A stretch of DNA of 64,000 bases from WSZJ01 sp964590435 (GTDB lineage Bacteria; Planctomycetota; MHYJ01; WSZJ01): assembly GCA_964590435.1 (NCBI GenBank), contig CAZPWT010000020.1, forward strand, positions 1-64,000, read 5' to 3'. The notes under the pieces were generated by a model that was not told where the DNA came from, did no database searches, and saw only the letters and a program-made list of their open reading frames with translations. Position numbers and translations under genes: made by a program. Positions 41,343 through 50,453 of the stretch are shown piece after piece. How positions within the stretch are numbered: the stretch's first letter is position 1; each line of letters opens with the position of its first letter.

Positions 41343-42479
41343 CTACGCCGTCTCCCTCCTCCGCATCTCCTCCACCAGCTTCGCCCAGCGGCGATCCTTC
41401 CTCAGCGCCGCGAGGTCTCCGTCCACCTCCGCGTGGGCCACGTTATTCAGCCCCAGCTTCGCCGCGCGCGTCAGCTTGCGGAACGCCTGGTCCCGCTTCC
41501 CCTCCAGCGCGTCGAGGCAGCCGAGGTCGTACCAGGACCAGGCGTGCTTCGCGTCGGCCTTCAGCGCCGCGCGGAAGGCGTGGCGCGCCTCGCTGCGCTT
41601 CCCCTGCCGCGCCAGCGCGAGGCCGAGGTCGTAGGCGGCGTGGACGTCGTCGCGGCCGTGCCGGATCGCGGACTGGAGGTACACCTCGGCGTCGCCGTTG
41701 CGGCCGAGGCGCAGGAGGGACCGCCCGAGGCCGTGCAGGAGATCGCCGTCGTCCGGGTTGAGCGCCATGGCGGCGAAGAAGTAGTCGATCGCCTCGGCGT
41801 GCCGGCCGGCGTCCATCGCGTACTCGCCGAGCTCGACGAGGATCTTCCAGGCGAGCGGCGCCGCGGCCTTCAGCGTCTGGAGCGCTTCCAGCGGCCGCCC
41901 CTGCCGGGCGCGGGAGATCGCGAGGTTCTGGATCGACACGACGCCGACGTGCGAGTGCGCCTGCTGGAGCTTCGGGTCGAGCTCGACGATCCCCCCGAAC
42001 CACTTCTCCGCGTCGCGGTGGCGGCCGAGCTCGCCGTGGGCGACGCCGAGGTCGAACTGCGCGCAGAGCGACCCCGGCTCGAGCTGCACCGCCTTCTCGA
42101 GCGCCTCGACCGCCCCCTCCAGCTTCCGCGCCGCCATGAGAGCGCTTCCCAGCTCGTGCCACGCCGCGCCGTCCTCCGGGCGCTCCGCAACGGCCTGGCG
42201 GAGGGCGGGAAGCGCCGCTTCGGCGCGTTCGGCGCGGGTGGGTTCCTTGGGACTCGGCGCGTGGGCCGGGGCAGGCGCGGGGAGGGCGAGGTCGAAGCGG
42301 ACTTCGCCGACGGGCTTGCCGTCGGCGCGGAAGGTGACGGTGACGGCGCCGGGGTTGTCGGGGGGGAAGGCGACGACGGCTTCCTGGACGCCGTCGCAGC
42401 CGGGGAGGGGGTACGTGCCCGCGCCGCGGGCGACGAGGGGGAGGGCGAGGGTTTCGAGACGTTCGATCGGCGTGGCCAT
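41343..42479 (-). CDS. TPR-repeat protein with N-terminal beta domain
   Basis: 378 residues from ATG 42479, with GGAGG 8 nt upstream; the frame is open further 5' but that part is non-coding in appearance. Residues 1-75 look like a small beta domain (GVQEAVVAFPPDNPGAVTVTF, GEVRFDLALP). After an Ala/Pro linker there are 34-residue TPR units of the classic type (AAWHELGSALMAARKLEGAV, AHSHVGVVSIQNLAISRARQ, LLHGLGRSLLRLGRNGDAEV). It differs from the 40-residue repeats of the TPR array and is not part of that family. Likely a cytoplasmic scaffold. TATAGA on the minus strand near 42510 may be its -10. Confidence 0.8.
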   Translation of the reverse strand: MATPIERLETLALPLVARGAGTYPLPGCDGVQEAVVAFPPDNPGAVTVTFRADGKPVGEVRFDLALPAPAPAHAPSPKEPTRAERAEAALPALRQAVAERPEDGAAWHELGSALMAARKLEGAVEALEKAVQLEPGSLCAQFDLGVAHGELGRHRDAEKWFGGIVELDPKLQQAHSHVGVVSIQNLAISRARQGRPLEALQTLKAAAPLAWKILVELGEYAMDAGRHAEAIDYFFAAMALNPDDGDLLHGLGRSLLRLGRNGDAEVYLQSAIRHGRDDVHAAYDLGLALARQGKRSEARHAFRAALKADAKHAWSWYDLGCLDALEGKRDQAFRKLTRAAKLGLNNVAHAEVDGDLAALRKDRRWAKLVEEMRRRETA

Positions 42480-42749
42480 GAGCGGTGCCTCCGTTGTGGG
42501 TGAATGTCTATATGCGGAGGGGGGCGGGGTGTGACGGAGGGAGGGGGGTTGAAATCGCCTTTCACCCGAGCCTGGCGCGGATAAAAAAGGACAGGAAAAG
42601 ATGCGCCGGCGCGCCATGGCAGCGGGCCATTACGGACATGCACCCCTTCAAAATTCCGGATTTCCTGTCACACCGCTTCCGAGCAGGCGTACACCCCCTC
42701 GTCCGCCAGGAGTGCCAGCGCCATGAGCCCGACCCGCCCCCCCGTCTGC
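42480..42749. other. Divergent intergenic region
   Basis: No gene is seen in the roughly 320 nt between the TPR gene and the sigma-like gene. It holds the ribosome binding site and a possible -10 for the TPR gene, a GGGGGG-rich tract near 42519-42552, and at its right end the promoter listed separately. Confidence 0.5.
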
Positions 42750-42778
42750 TTGAAACCGTCCCGCCACGCGGCTACGCT
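42750..42778 (+). promoter_or_regulatory. Promoter of the sigma-like/CHAT operon
   Basis: TTGAAA (42750-42755), a 17-nt spacer and TACGCT (42773-42778) lie 23 nt before the ATG of the sigma-like gene, giving a leader of roughly 15-18 nt without a clear ribosome binding site. Confidence 0.6.
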
Positions 42779-42801
42779 CGTGCCTTCCCCGGCTCTCCGC
42801 G

Positions 42802-44076
42802 ATGACACCCACTCCCCTCTCTCAATGCCCGGACGAGGACCTCGTCGAGGTCGTGCGGACGCCGAAACACGTCCGCCAGACGGAGGCGTTCGACGAGCTG
42901 CACAAGCGCCACGGGCGGATGCTGGCCGGCATGGCGTGGCGCAAGGTCGGCCTCGGCGGCGGGCTGGCATCGAACGCCCGGCGCGGCTCGGTCGAGGATC
43001 TGGTCGGCGATGTGCTCGGCCAGGCGATCCTGGGCTACAAACGCAACGGCGGCGCGGCGTTCAAGACGTTCCTCATGCGCTGCTTCCTGAACGAGATGTA
43101 CTCGGGAGGACGCCGCAAGGGGAAGTTCGTCGCGAGCCTCGAGCCGAACGAGGACGGGGAAATCCGCTACGAGCGCGCGGCGGCGGTCGTCCCGCCGGGA
43201 TCCCTCGCCCACCTCACTCTCCTCGAGGTCAACGACATCGCCCACAACGCGCTCGCCGCCATGAAGGAAACCGAGCGCAAGGCGTTCCTCTGGGCCGTCG
43301 TCCTCGACTACTCCCACGAACAGCTCCAGGACCTCTACCCCGGCCGGTCGCCCGCGGCGCTTCGCAAGGTCAAGGAGCGCGTCACCAAGTCCTTCTTCGC
43401 CGAATGGGAGCGGCTCGGCGGCCCGCGGGCGCAGGAGCTCCTGCAGGAACTGGGGCCCGCCATGTCTGAACGGCTCAACCCGGACCGGATCAAGGACCCG
43501 ACGGCGCGCGAGGCGTACCGCGCGTGGCTCATGGGCGACCTCGCTTCCGCCGCGCAGAAAGTCGGGCTCGACGTCGCAAAAACGCGCGCCCTCCTCCTCT
43601 CCGCCGCCCACGACCTCTACGAACAGGCCACCCTCCGCGGCCGCAGCCGCGTCCGCGCGCAGGTCCTCGCCATCGGCGAAGACGCCGCTTCCGCCGACCC
43701 GCTCCTCGCCAGCTCCCGCCGCACCCTCGCCCTCGTCCGCGCCGCGTTCGGCGTCGCCCCGCTCGAGGCCGCGTTCACCACCCTCGGCGCGTTCGTGCAG
43801 GCACGGCTGAAATCCGCCGCCGACTTCGAGGCCGCCCGCAAGGCCCTCGCCCTCTCCCCCGCCGATTTCCGCCGCCTCCTCGCCGATGACCTCCACCCCG
43901 GCGCCCCCCTCCTCAAACGCCTCGCGCGCGTCCTCGACCTGCCGCTAGCCTCCCTCAAGGCCCTTCCACACTCCCCGATCGGCCTCGACGACGTCGTCAC
44001 CCGCGGCGCCCCACGGCTCGACCGCGACCGCGTCCGCAGACGCGCCCTGGCCTGGCTCCCCGCGGCCCGCCGATGA
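42802..44076 (+). CDS. Sigma-70-family-like factor with long C-terminal extension
   Basis: 424 residues, about twice the length of an ordinary ECF sigma factor. Residues 28-115 resemble sigma region 2: AFDELHKRHGRMLAGMAWRK, GSVEDLVGDVLGQAILGYKR, and TFLMRCFLNEMYSGGRRKG. Residues about 150-200 resemble region 4, the -35-recognition helix-turn-helix: ALAAMKETERKAFLWAVVLD, SHEQLQDLYPGRSPAALRKV. The final 210 residues are helical, with two more HTH-like stretches (DLASAAQKVGLDVAKTRALL; ALSPADFRRLLADD). Its stop overlaps the CHAT gene start by 4 nt (ATGA). A promoter-recognition protein controlled by the linked protease is the natural reading. It could also be a transposon-type regulator, but no transposase is present. 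Confidence 0.75.
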   Translation: MTPTPLSQCPDEDLVEVVRTPKHVRQTEAFDELHKRHGRMLAGMAWRKVGLGGGLASNARRGSVEDLVGDVLGQAILGYKRNGGAAFKTFLMRCFLNEMYSGGRRKGKFVASLEPNEDGEIRYERAAAVVPPGSLAHLTLLEVNDIAHNALAAMKETERKAFLWAVVLDYSHEQLQDLYPGRSPAALRKVKERVTKSFFAEWERLGGPRAQELLQELGPAMSERLNPDRIKDPTAREAYRAWLMGDLASAAQKVGLDVAKTRALLLSAAHDLYEQATLRGRSRVRAQVLAIGEDAASADPLLASSRRTLALVRAAFGVAPLEAAFTTLGAFVQARLKSAADFEAARKALALSPADFRRLLADDLHPGAPLLKRLARVLDLPLASLKALPHSPIGLDDVVTRGAPRLDRDRVRRRALAWLPAARR

Positions 44077-46157
44077 CCCCGGCGGTCCACGCCGCCCTCG
44101 CCCAGGCCGCTTCTCACCTCGACTCCGGCGACGTCCTCGCCGCCCAGCGCGCCTTCTACGCCGCCCGCGACCTCTCCGGACGCGACCCCGCCGTCCTCCG
44201 CGACATCGGCCGACGCTGGCTCCTCGCCGGCTGGAAGGCCGCCATTCCCAACCGCGACCCCGAGACCGGCTCCACCCTCTTTCACAACGCCCGCCAGATC
44301 TTCCTCAGCCTCGGCGGCGATCCGCAGCTCTGGGAAGCGCTCCGCGGGCTTGCGATCTGCTCGGCGATGCTCGGCGAGCACGACGCGGCGCTGCGGCTGT
44401 GCGACGAGGCCGAGGCGGCCGCGACGGACGGCCTCGCGCGCGCCAAGGTCTGGAACACGCGCGGCGTCACGCACAGCTACCTCGGGAGCAACCGTGAAGC
44501 GCGCCGCTGGGCGCGGAAGGCGCTGGCGGCGACGCGGGACGACAAGGTCGGCGACACGGCGCGCCAGACGATCGGCATCGCGCTGATCCGCGAAGGCCGC
44601 CCGAAGGAGGCCCTTCCCCTCCTCAAGGACCCGGTCAACCGCGCGTGGGCGCTTCTCGAGGCCAAGGATTTCCGAGGCGTGCTCGCGATCTCCCCGGGAA
44701 ACCGGCCGCGGGCGTTCGCGTACCGGGCGAGGGCGTGGCTGGCGCTGGGAAAGCCGGCGCAGGCGCGGGCCGAGCTGCGGCGCGGCGAGCGGGTGATCGA
44801 GGAAGCGCGGGGGCGGCGCGACTCGGACGAAGGGCGGGCGGCGTTCGCGGGGAAGGCGCACGGCGTGTACGAGATGCTCGTGGAGCTCGAGGCCGGCGCG
44901 GGGCGCTGGCCGGCGGCGTTCCGCGCGGCGGAGGCGGCCCGGGCGCGGGCGTTCCTGGATTTCGTCGCGGCGCCGCGGCCGCGCGACCTGACGCACCTGA
45001 TGCCGTCGGAGCGCGCGCGGTTCGAGGCGCTGCGCGCCGACATCGAGCGCGCCCACAAGCCGGGCGGCGACAAGGCCGCGCTCCAGAAACTCGAGGACGA
45101 CGAGCGCCTCGCCCTTCGCCGCTACGAGAAGGAACGCCTCGCGCAGGCACGCGTCCAGCCGTGCGAGCCGCTCGACGCCGCCGCCGTCCGCCGCGCGCTC
45201 GCCGACGGCGAAGCCCTCGTCCAGTACCAGGCGCTCGACGGCGCCTTCCTCGCCTTCGTCTTCACGCGCAACCGCTTCCGCACCGTCCGCCTCCCCGCCG
45301 ACGGCGTCCTCGAGGCCGCCCGGGACCTCCCCGTCGCCCTCGACCTCGCCCGCCGCGAGGAACGCCGCGGCGGCTCGGCCTTCGCCGACTGGCACTTCGG
45401 CATGCTCGGCGAAGCGCTGCTCGGGGCGCTCCCGCTCGACGGCGTGACGCGGCTCGTCGTCGTCCCCGACCAGGAACTTCACCTCGTGCCGTTCGCGGCG
45501 CTGCGGCTGCGCGGCCGGCCGCTCGCGGAGTCCGTCGCCGTCGTGACGGCCCCCTCGGCGAGCGTCTACGCGACGATGGCGTCCCGAAAACGCGCGTTCG
45601 ACGCGGCGCGCGCTCGCTGCCTCTTCGTCAACGACCCCACGGGCTCCCTCCCGCACGCCGCCGGCGAGGAGGCCGCCCTGCGCCGCGCGTTCGGCCGCCG
45701 CCTCACCGTGCTCGGCGAAAAGGACGCTTCCCGCGAAACCGTCCTCCGCCTCGCCCCCCGGCACGACATCCTCCACTTCGCCACCCACGCCGTCTGGCGC
45801 CCCGACCGCGCCGACCTCTCCTACCTCGAGCTCGCCCGCAACGAACGCCTCACCGCCAGCGACCTCCTCTCCGTCGACCTCTCCCGCACCCGCTCCGCCG
45901 TCCTCTCCGCCTGCGACTCCGGCCGCGGCGACTGGTCCCGCGCCGAGGAAATGTTCGGGCTCCCCCGCGCCTTCCTCCGCGCCGGCGCCGCTTCCGTCCT
46001 CGCCACCCTCTGGCCCCTCGAGGACCACGCCGCGATCGGCGAGTTCATGGAGGCGTATTACGCGGAAGGGCTCTCGGCCGGGGAGGCGCAGCGGCGGGCG
46101 GTCGCGGCGGGCGTGCCGGGGAGCCTGTGGGGAAGCTGGGTTCAGATGGGGGTGTAG
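44073..46157 (+). CDS. TPR-CHAT caspase-like protease
   Basis: 694 residues. The N-terminal 330 residues are TPR-like helical repeats (AAQRAFYAARDLSGRDPAVL, LRGLAICSAMLGEHDAALRL). The C-terminal CHAT domain (about 360-694) has the catalytic dyad: histidine in LHFATHAVWRPD near 568 and cysteine in VLSACDSGRGDW near 613, plus AGAASVLATLWPLED, which is typical of the family. CHAT proteases are caspase-like and often activated by a sensor. Translational coupling to a sigma-like protein recalls the type III-E CRISPR system, where a TPR-CHAT protease releases a sigma factor, but no cas gene is visible here. Intracellular; no signal peptide. Confidence 0.88.
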   Translation: MTPAVHAALAQAASHLDSGDVLAAQRAFYAARDLSGRDPAVLRDIGRRWLLAGWKAAIPNRDPETGSTLFHNARQIFLSLGGDPQLWEALRGLAICSAMLGEHDAALRLCDEAEAAATDGLARAKVWNTRGVTHSYLGSNREARRWARKALAATRDDKVGDTARQTIGIALIREGRPKEALPLLKDPVNRAWALLEAKDFRGVLAISPGNRPRAFAYRARAWLALGKPAQARAELRRGERVIEEARGRRDSDEGRAAFAGKAHGVYEMLVELEAGAGRWPAAFRAAEAARARAFLDFVAAPRPRDLTHLMPSERARFEALRADIERAHKPGGDKAALQKLEDDERLALRRYEKERLAQARVQPCEPLDAAAVRRALADGEALVQYQALDGAFLAFVFTRNRFRTVRLPADGVLEAARDLPVALDLARREERRGGSAFADWHFGMLGEALLGALPLDGVTRLVVVPDQELHLVPFAALRLRGRPLAESVAVVTAPSASVYATMASRKRAFDAARARCLFVNDPTGSLPHAAGEEAALRRAFGRRLTVLGEKDASRETVLRLAPRHDILHFATHAVWRPDRADLSYLELARNERLTASDLLSVDLSRTRSAVLSACDSGRGDWSRAEEMFGLPRAFLRAGAASVLATLWPLEDHAAIGEFMEAYYAEGLSAGEAQRRAVAAGVPGSLWGSWVQMGV

Positions 46158-46250
46158 CGGCGGCGGGAGTGGAGCCGGCGAGGTTTGAGTGTTGAGGTGT
46201 GAGTATTGAGTGACGGACGAACGGCAGGGCAGGCAAGCTGAAGACTCGAG

Positions 46251-47753
46251 ATGAACGCTGAAACCGCATACGTATTCCGCCACGGACTGCTCCAGGATGC
46301 GGCTTATCAGCTCCAGCTTCCGGGCGACCGTGCGCGGCTTCATGCGCTGGCGTTCGCGCTGATCGAGGATCTCTGCGGCGGCCGCGCTCCGGCTCCGCCC
46401 GCGGACCACGCTTCGCTCCAGCCGCACTCGACGGACGCCTTTGCCGAGGAACTTGCGCATCATGCCGCCATGGCCGCAGGAGAGTGCATGCGCGCGGCCC
46501 GGAAGCTCTACCTGCGCCGGGCGGGCGCCCTGGCGGAACGGCAATACCGCGGCGCGGCGGCGGAGCGCCTGTGGCGCGAGCACGCCGATCTCTCGGAGGG
46601 GATCGAGAGGGCGGAATCGCTTCGGGGCGCCGCGCGGGCCGCCGCCGCCGGGGGCCGTCCGGGGACGGCGGAGCCCATGCTCCACGAAGCGCTCTCGCTC
46701 GTGCGCGCCGCCGGCGACCGGCGCGCCGAGGGAGTCGTGCTCTCAGCCCTGGCCCGCCTGCACTGGGAGACCGGGCGGACCCGCGAGGCCGAAGCCGAGT
46801 ACGGAGACGCGCTGGCGCTTCATCGCGAGTCCGGAAACGCCGTCGCCGAGGGAACGACGCTCTCGAACCTGGCAAGCCTCTTCAAGGTGTCAGGACGCCT
46901 GATGGAAGCCGAGCGCGTCCAGGGGGAGGCGCTGGCGATCCTTCGCAAGTCCGGCGACCGGGCCTCGGAGGACTCGGTTCTGGGGAACCTGGCGAACATC
47001 TACAAGGAAACGGGCCGGGTCAAGGAGGCCGAGCAGGTGTATGAGGACACGCTGGCCAACCGCCGCCGGCGCGGCGACCGTCGGTCCGAGGCCATCGCCG
47101 TGGGAAACCTGGCGATCCTGCACTACGAGACGGGCAGGAGCCGGGAGGCCGAGAAAGGCCAGGGGCTGGCGCTTGAGATCTGCCGTGCGATCGGCGACCG
47201 GCGCGGCGAGGGCGAAGCGCTGGCCAACCTGGCGAGCCTGTACAGCGAGTCGGAACGAAACGACCTGGCCGAGCAGTTCTTCGAGAGGGCGCTGGCCATC
47301 CACCGCGAAACCGGCGCGCGACACGCCGAGGGAACCGCGCTGGCCAATTTCGCCGGCGTCCTCGCACGCACCGGGCGGATTTCGCGGGCGGAGGAGTGCT
47401 TCTCCCGGGCCCTCGCGATCCATCGCGAACTCGGCGCCCGGCTTTCCGAGGGAATCGCGCTCGGCAATCTGGCCAAGATGCTCCTCCGGGAAGGCCGATT
47501 GCCCCAGGCCGAGCAGTGCCTCCAGCAGTCGCTGGCGATTCACCGCGCCCTGGGAAACCGGCGGTACCTGGGACTCAACTTGTGCGACATGTCCTTCGTG
47601 CTTCTCTCCCTGCGCCGGTTGGATGAAGCGCGCACGGCATGGCACGAAGGGACGGCATTTCTCAGGTCGATCGGCGACAGCGCGAAGCTCGCTACAAGGA
47701 TGGCCAGCATGCGCGAGGCCTGCGCTGGCGCTGGGGTCGCCGCGTTCGAATAG
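46251..47753 (+). CDS. TPR protein, paralogue 5 of 5
   Basis: 500 residues, start ATG (MNAETAYVFRHGLLQDAAYQ). It is the same family as the array at 25-31.7 kb but 14.5 kb away, next to the CHAT operon. It has the N-terminal signature, a helical segment, then about nine 40-residue TPR units (GRTREAEAEYGDALALHRES, GRISRAEECFSRALAIHREL). Upstream is the GAGTATTGAGTGACG run shared with the array but no 42-bp hairpin and no TAGGAT hexamer. The protein ends RMASMREACAGAGVAAFE, like the others. It probably arose by duplication and dispersal; a link with the CHAT protease is possible. Confidence 0.85.
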   Translation: MNAETAYVFRHGLLQDAAYQLQLPGDRARLHALAFALIEDLCGGRAPAPPADHASLQPHSTDAFAEELAHHAAMAAGECMRAARKLYLRRAGALAERQYRGAAAERLWREHADLSEGIERAESLRGAARAAAAGGRPGTAEPMLHEALSLVRAAGDRRAEGVVLSALARLHWETGRTREAEAEYGDALALHRESGNAVAEGTTLSNLASLFKVSGRLMEAERVQGEALAILRKSGDRASEDSVLGNLANIYKETGRVKEAEQVYEDTLANRRRRGDRRSEAIAVGNLAILHYETGRSREAEKGQGLALEICRAIGDRRGEGEALANLASLYSESERNDLAEQFFERALAIHRETGARHAEGTALANFAGVLARTGRISRAEECFSRALAIHRELGARLSEGIALGNLAKMLLREGRLPQAEQCLQQSLAIHRALGNRRYLGLNLCDMSFVLLSLRRLDEARTAWHEGTAFLRSIGDSAKLATRMASMREACAGAGVAAFE

Positions 47754-47765
47754 GAAGCGACGGGA

Positions 47766-48005
47766 TTGGCAGATGCGCCCACCATCGGGATCGTTCTGGT
47801 GCGGCAGAAGACCCGCACCCTGGTCGAGTACGCGCTGCGCGACCTCCTCAAACCGATCGGCGTTGCGGAATGGCAGTCGCACCTCGTGGACTCGCTCCCG
47901 CCGGAACTCGAGAGTTCGCTTCCTTCGATTGAGGACATCGAATCGCGCCTGCCTCCGCCCCCTACTTCACCAGGCGCTTCCGATGCTTCTCCACCAGCCC
48001 CTTGA
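47766..48005 (+). pseudogene. C-terminal remnant of a DUF1016 (YhcG-like) nuclease
   Basis: The frame beginning at a TTG encodes MADAPTIGIVLVRQKTRTLV, then EYALRDLLKPIGVAEWQSHL and LPPELESSLPSIEDIESRL. This is the characteristic C-terminal end of DUF1016/YhcG PD-(D/E)XK nucleases (TIGL..CK.....VEYAL, KPIGVSEY, LPSIEEIE). The N-terminal domain and catalytic core are absent, and the frame runs 44 nt into the convergent gene. It appears to be the relic of a lost defence-type nuclease, abutting paralogue 5 by 12 nt. Confidence 0.7.
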
Positions 48006-49371
48006 AATCCGCGTCCTCGCGGAACTTGTCGAAGTCCACCTCGGTCTTGATGTAGTTCAGGATCGAGGGCTCCGTCGCAAGATCGAGCGCCTTCCCGAGA
48101 TGCTCGAGGAACTCCTTCTTCTTTCCCACCGACCCGTAGAACCACGCCATGTTCGTCTCGTAGAACTGCTCGTCGACAGGCGGCTTTTCCACGGTCTTGA
48201 ACATCTTCCAGCCTTCGTCGTCGTGCTTCGCCCGGATCAGGTACCCCGCCAGGATCAGCCGCGTGTTCCAGTCCTCCGGGTTGCGCTCGACGGAGTGCTT
48301 CAGGCACCGGATCGCGTCCTCGAGGAGGTTCGCGTTCTTGTAGTAGATCGCCAGGAGCGTGTAGTCGTCGGCCTCGGGCTGGAACGTCGCCGCGAGCGCG
48401 AGGTCCTGGGAGAGGAGGGCCTCGCTGAAGCGGCGCAGCGTCCGGTAGGAGCTGGCCATTTCGGTGAGGACCGAGGGAACGACGGACTTCGGCGCGTCGT
48501 GGAAGGCGCGGCGAAGCAGGTCGAGCGCCTCGTCGTGCCGGTCATTCGCCTGCAGGTCGCCGACGAGCCCGAGGATCGCCCGCGTCCGGATCTCGGGGCT
48601 CTTCCCCTTGTTCGCGAGCCGCTCGTAGCCCTTCAGCGCTTCGTCGCGTTTCTTCAGCCCGTCGTACAGGTACCCGAGCCGCTCCAGCTCGTACGACTCG
48701 TTGGCGGGCCAGAGCCGGATCGCCTCGTCCACCTGCTTGAGCGCTTCCGCGTGCTGCTCGAGCGAGACGAGATGGCGCCCGGCGTATGAATGCAGAAGCG
48801 CCGCGAATTCGCGCGAGGTCAGCGTCTTTCCGTGGCCGACGACGGCGGCGTCCTCTTCGCCCCATTCGCCCATCGAGCGATAGAACGCGTCCGGATGTTC
48901 GACGCCCTTGTTGGTCGTCTCGATGTTGATGCGCGTCTTGCCGTCGTCGAAGCGGGCGAAGGCGTGGCCCGGGACGGTGACGGCGTGGATCGGGAGGCCG
49001 AGCCGCTGGCCGATCACGGCGTAGAGGGTCGACGTCGCGAGGCAGTTCCCCTTTCCGCGCAGGACGGACGCGGCGAGCGTCGAGTCGCGCCAGTACTTGT
49101 TGGAGATGTAGTTCACCTTGCGGTCGAGCAGCAGGACTTCGTACAGCCCCTTCACGACTTCTCGCGGCTCCGTAACGCCCTCAAGGCGCTTCTTCGCTTT
49201 CGCTTCCAGCTCCGCGAGTGCGGCTTTCATCTTCGCGACATCGACGTCGGGCTCCTGCACGACGGCGAGGTCGAGGCAAGTGTCCGTGAGGTTGACCTCG
49301 TCGTCGGCGCGGACGGCGAGCGAGAGGGCGAGCACGAACAGGCAGGCGAGCGGGCGAGATTGGAAGCGCAC
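47962..49371 (-). CDS. Secreted transglutaminase-like/TPR protein
   Basis: 469 residues, GTG start. Residues 1-22 are a signal peptide (ACLFVLALSLAVRADD). Residues about 50-160 form a transglutaminase-like domain: RGKGNCLATSTLYAVIGQRL gives the cysteine, and VPGHAFARFDDGKTRINIET the histidine and acidic residue. This is the SirB1/Rsp type often followed by TPRs. From residue 195 to the end TPR-like helices follow (HAEALKQVDEAIRLWPANES, LLEDAIRCLKHSVERNPEDW). It probably works in the periplasm. It converges with the DUF1016 relic. Confidence 0.8.
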   Translation of the reverse strand: MRFQSRPLACLFVLALSLAVRADDEVNLTDTCLDLAVVQEPDVDVAKMKAALAELEAKAKKRLEGVTEPREVVKGLYEVLLLDRKVNYISNKYWRDSTLAASVLRGKGNCLATSTLYAVIGQRLGLPIHAVTVPGHAFARFDDGKTRINIETTNKGVEHPDAFYRSMGEWGEEDAAVVGHGKTLTSREFAALLHSYAGRHLVSLEQHAEALKQVDEAIRLWPANESYELERLGYLYDGLKKRDEALKGYERLANKGKSPEIRTRAILGLVGDLQANDRHDEALDLLRRAFHDAPKSVVPSVLTEMASSYRTLRRFSEALLSQDLALAATFQPEADDYTLLAIYYKNANLLEDAIRCLKHSVERNPEDWNTRLILAGYLIRAKHDDEGWKMFKTVEKPPVDEQFYETNMAWFYGSVGKKKEFLEHLGKALDLATEPSILNYIKTEVDFDKFREDADFKGLVEKHRKRLVK

Positions 49372-49488
49372 CGTGAAACCTCGTGGGTTTGGGAGTGGAG
49401 GTACTTTACCGCGCGAGAGCGAGGGTTCCGTGCCTCAACTCTCAACCCTCAACGCCGTTCCTTCGACTTTCGACCTTCGACGTCGTCC

Positions 49489-49875
49489 CTACCGCCCCGG
49501 CGCCAACATCCTCGCCTCGCGCGCGAGCACCCACCTCCCGTCCCCCCCGCGCCGGTACAGCGACAAATTATGCCCCTCCACCCTCACCTCCGGCACCCCC
49601 TCCGACGCCGGCACCCGGATCTTCACCGAGAACCACGCGTGCCCCGCATCGCCGTACACCTCGACCTGCTGGACCTCGCACCGCGTTTCCACTCCCGGCA
49701 TCGCCCGGTCCCGCGAGACCGCCCACGCTTCCCTCCCCTCCACCGGCGCACGGGCCGGCGCCAGGAACACCGCGTCCGGCGCCACCATCGCCGACAGCGC
49801 TTCGAAATCGTCCGCGTCGGAAGCGCGGATCCACGCGGCGATCATGTCGCGAAGGGCCTTTTCGTCGGGAGACAT
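49489..49875 (-). CDS. SnoaL/DUF4440-like NTF2-fold protein (second of a pair)
   Basis: 128 residues (MSPDEKALRDMIAAWIRASD). The N-terminal helices DDFEALSAMVAPDAVFLAPA and the strands AGHAWFSVKIRVP and RWVLAREARML are the standard NTF2-like cone fold used for small-ligand binding or isomerisation. It starts in the overlap TGATG with the previous gene, with GGAGG 5-6 nt upstream. The two neighbours are similar in layout and probably arose by tandem duplication. Substrate unknown. Confidence 0.75.
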   Translation of the reverse strand: MSPDEKALRDMIAAWIRASDADDFEALSAMVAPDAVFLAPARAPVEGREAWAVSRDRAMPGVETRCEVQQVEVYGDAGHAWFSVKIRVPASEGVPEVRVEGHNLSLYRRGGDGRWVLAREARMLAPGR

Positions 49876-50270
49876 CAGACCTCCATCGCCATCATGTTGG
49901 CGGCCAGCGCGATGCACCAGCCGCCGCCGGGGAGACGGCGCAGGATGTTGAGCGAGTCGCCGGAAGCGCGGAGGACGGGCGCGCCGGGCTCGCGGATGAC
50001 TTCGGACTTCTCGCGGGTCCAGACGTGGGCCCAGTCGCCGAAGACGGCGATCTCGCGGATGTCGAAGGTCGCCTTGAATTTCCGGCCGGGTTTCACGGCG
50101 CCCAGCACGAAGGCCGCGTACTCCTTGCGGCTGCGGAACGGCGGAAGGCCGGCGATGAGCAGGACGCCGTCCTCGGCGATCAGCGAAAAGACGGCCTCGT
50201 AGTCGGAGGCCTCGGCGGCGCGCGCCCAGGAGGCGATCACTTCGCGGATGGCGGACTCGTCTTCGGTCAT
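49875..50270 (-). CDS. SnoaL/DUF4440-like NTF2-fold protein (first of a pair)
   Basis: 131 residues (MTEDESAIREVIASWARAAE). It shows the same pattern as its downstream neighbour: a helical start with ASDYEAVFSLIAEDGVLLIA, a central FRSRKEYAAFVLGAVKPGRK, and strands GDWAHVWTREKSEV and GWCIALAANMMAM. Such proteins are related to SgcJ/EcaC and to calcium/calmodulin kinase association domains. Overlap by one base with the next gene indicates an operon. Substrate unknown. Confidence 0.78.
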   Translation of the reverse strand: MTEDESAIREVIASWARAAEASDYEAVFSLIAEDGVLLIAGLPPFRSRKEYAAFVLGAVKPGRKFKATFDIREIAVFGDWAHVWTREKSEVIREPGAPVLRASGDSLNILRRLPGGGWCIALAANMMAMEV

Positions 50271-50453
50271 CGGCGCGTTTTCCCGTGGCGGGGAGACGCC
50301 ATGCTATCGCTGCGGCAGGCTCATGACACGTTCTGCCGCCTCGATGCGGGCGAGAAGCGCGTTCGTGTCGGCGGGAGGTTCCATGGCGCGCAAATGGTAG
50401 CACCGCCCCCCGAAACGGTAAGATCCGCCCGGGGAACCAGGAGAGGGACACGC

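Noticed and set aside
42802..46157. Type III-E CRISPR (Craspase) locus
   Set aside because: The sigma-CHAT pairing is reminiscent, but no gRAMP/Cas7-11, Csx30, Csx31 or repeat array is present.
43617..46685. A 1022-codon open frame antisense to the sigma-like and CHAT genes, and similar long antisense frames at 6389-7984, 52306-55047 and 59305-62622
   Set aside because: They arise from high GC at third positions; the protein sequences are Arg/Gly/Ala-rich with no motifs, while the opposite strand encodes clear families.
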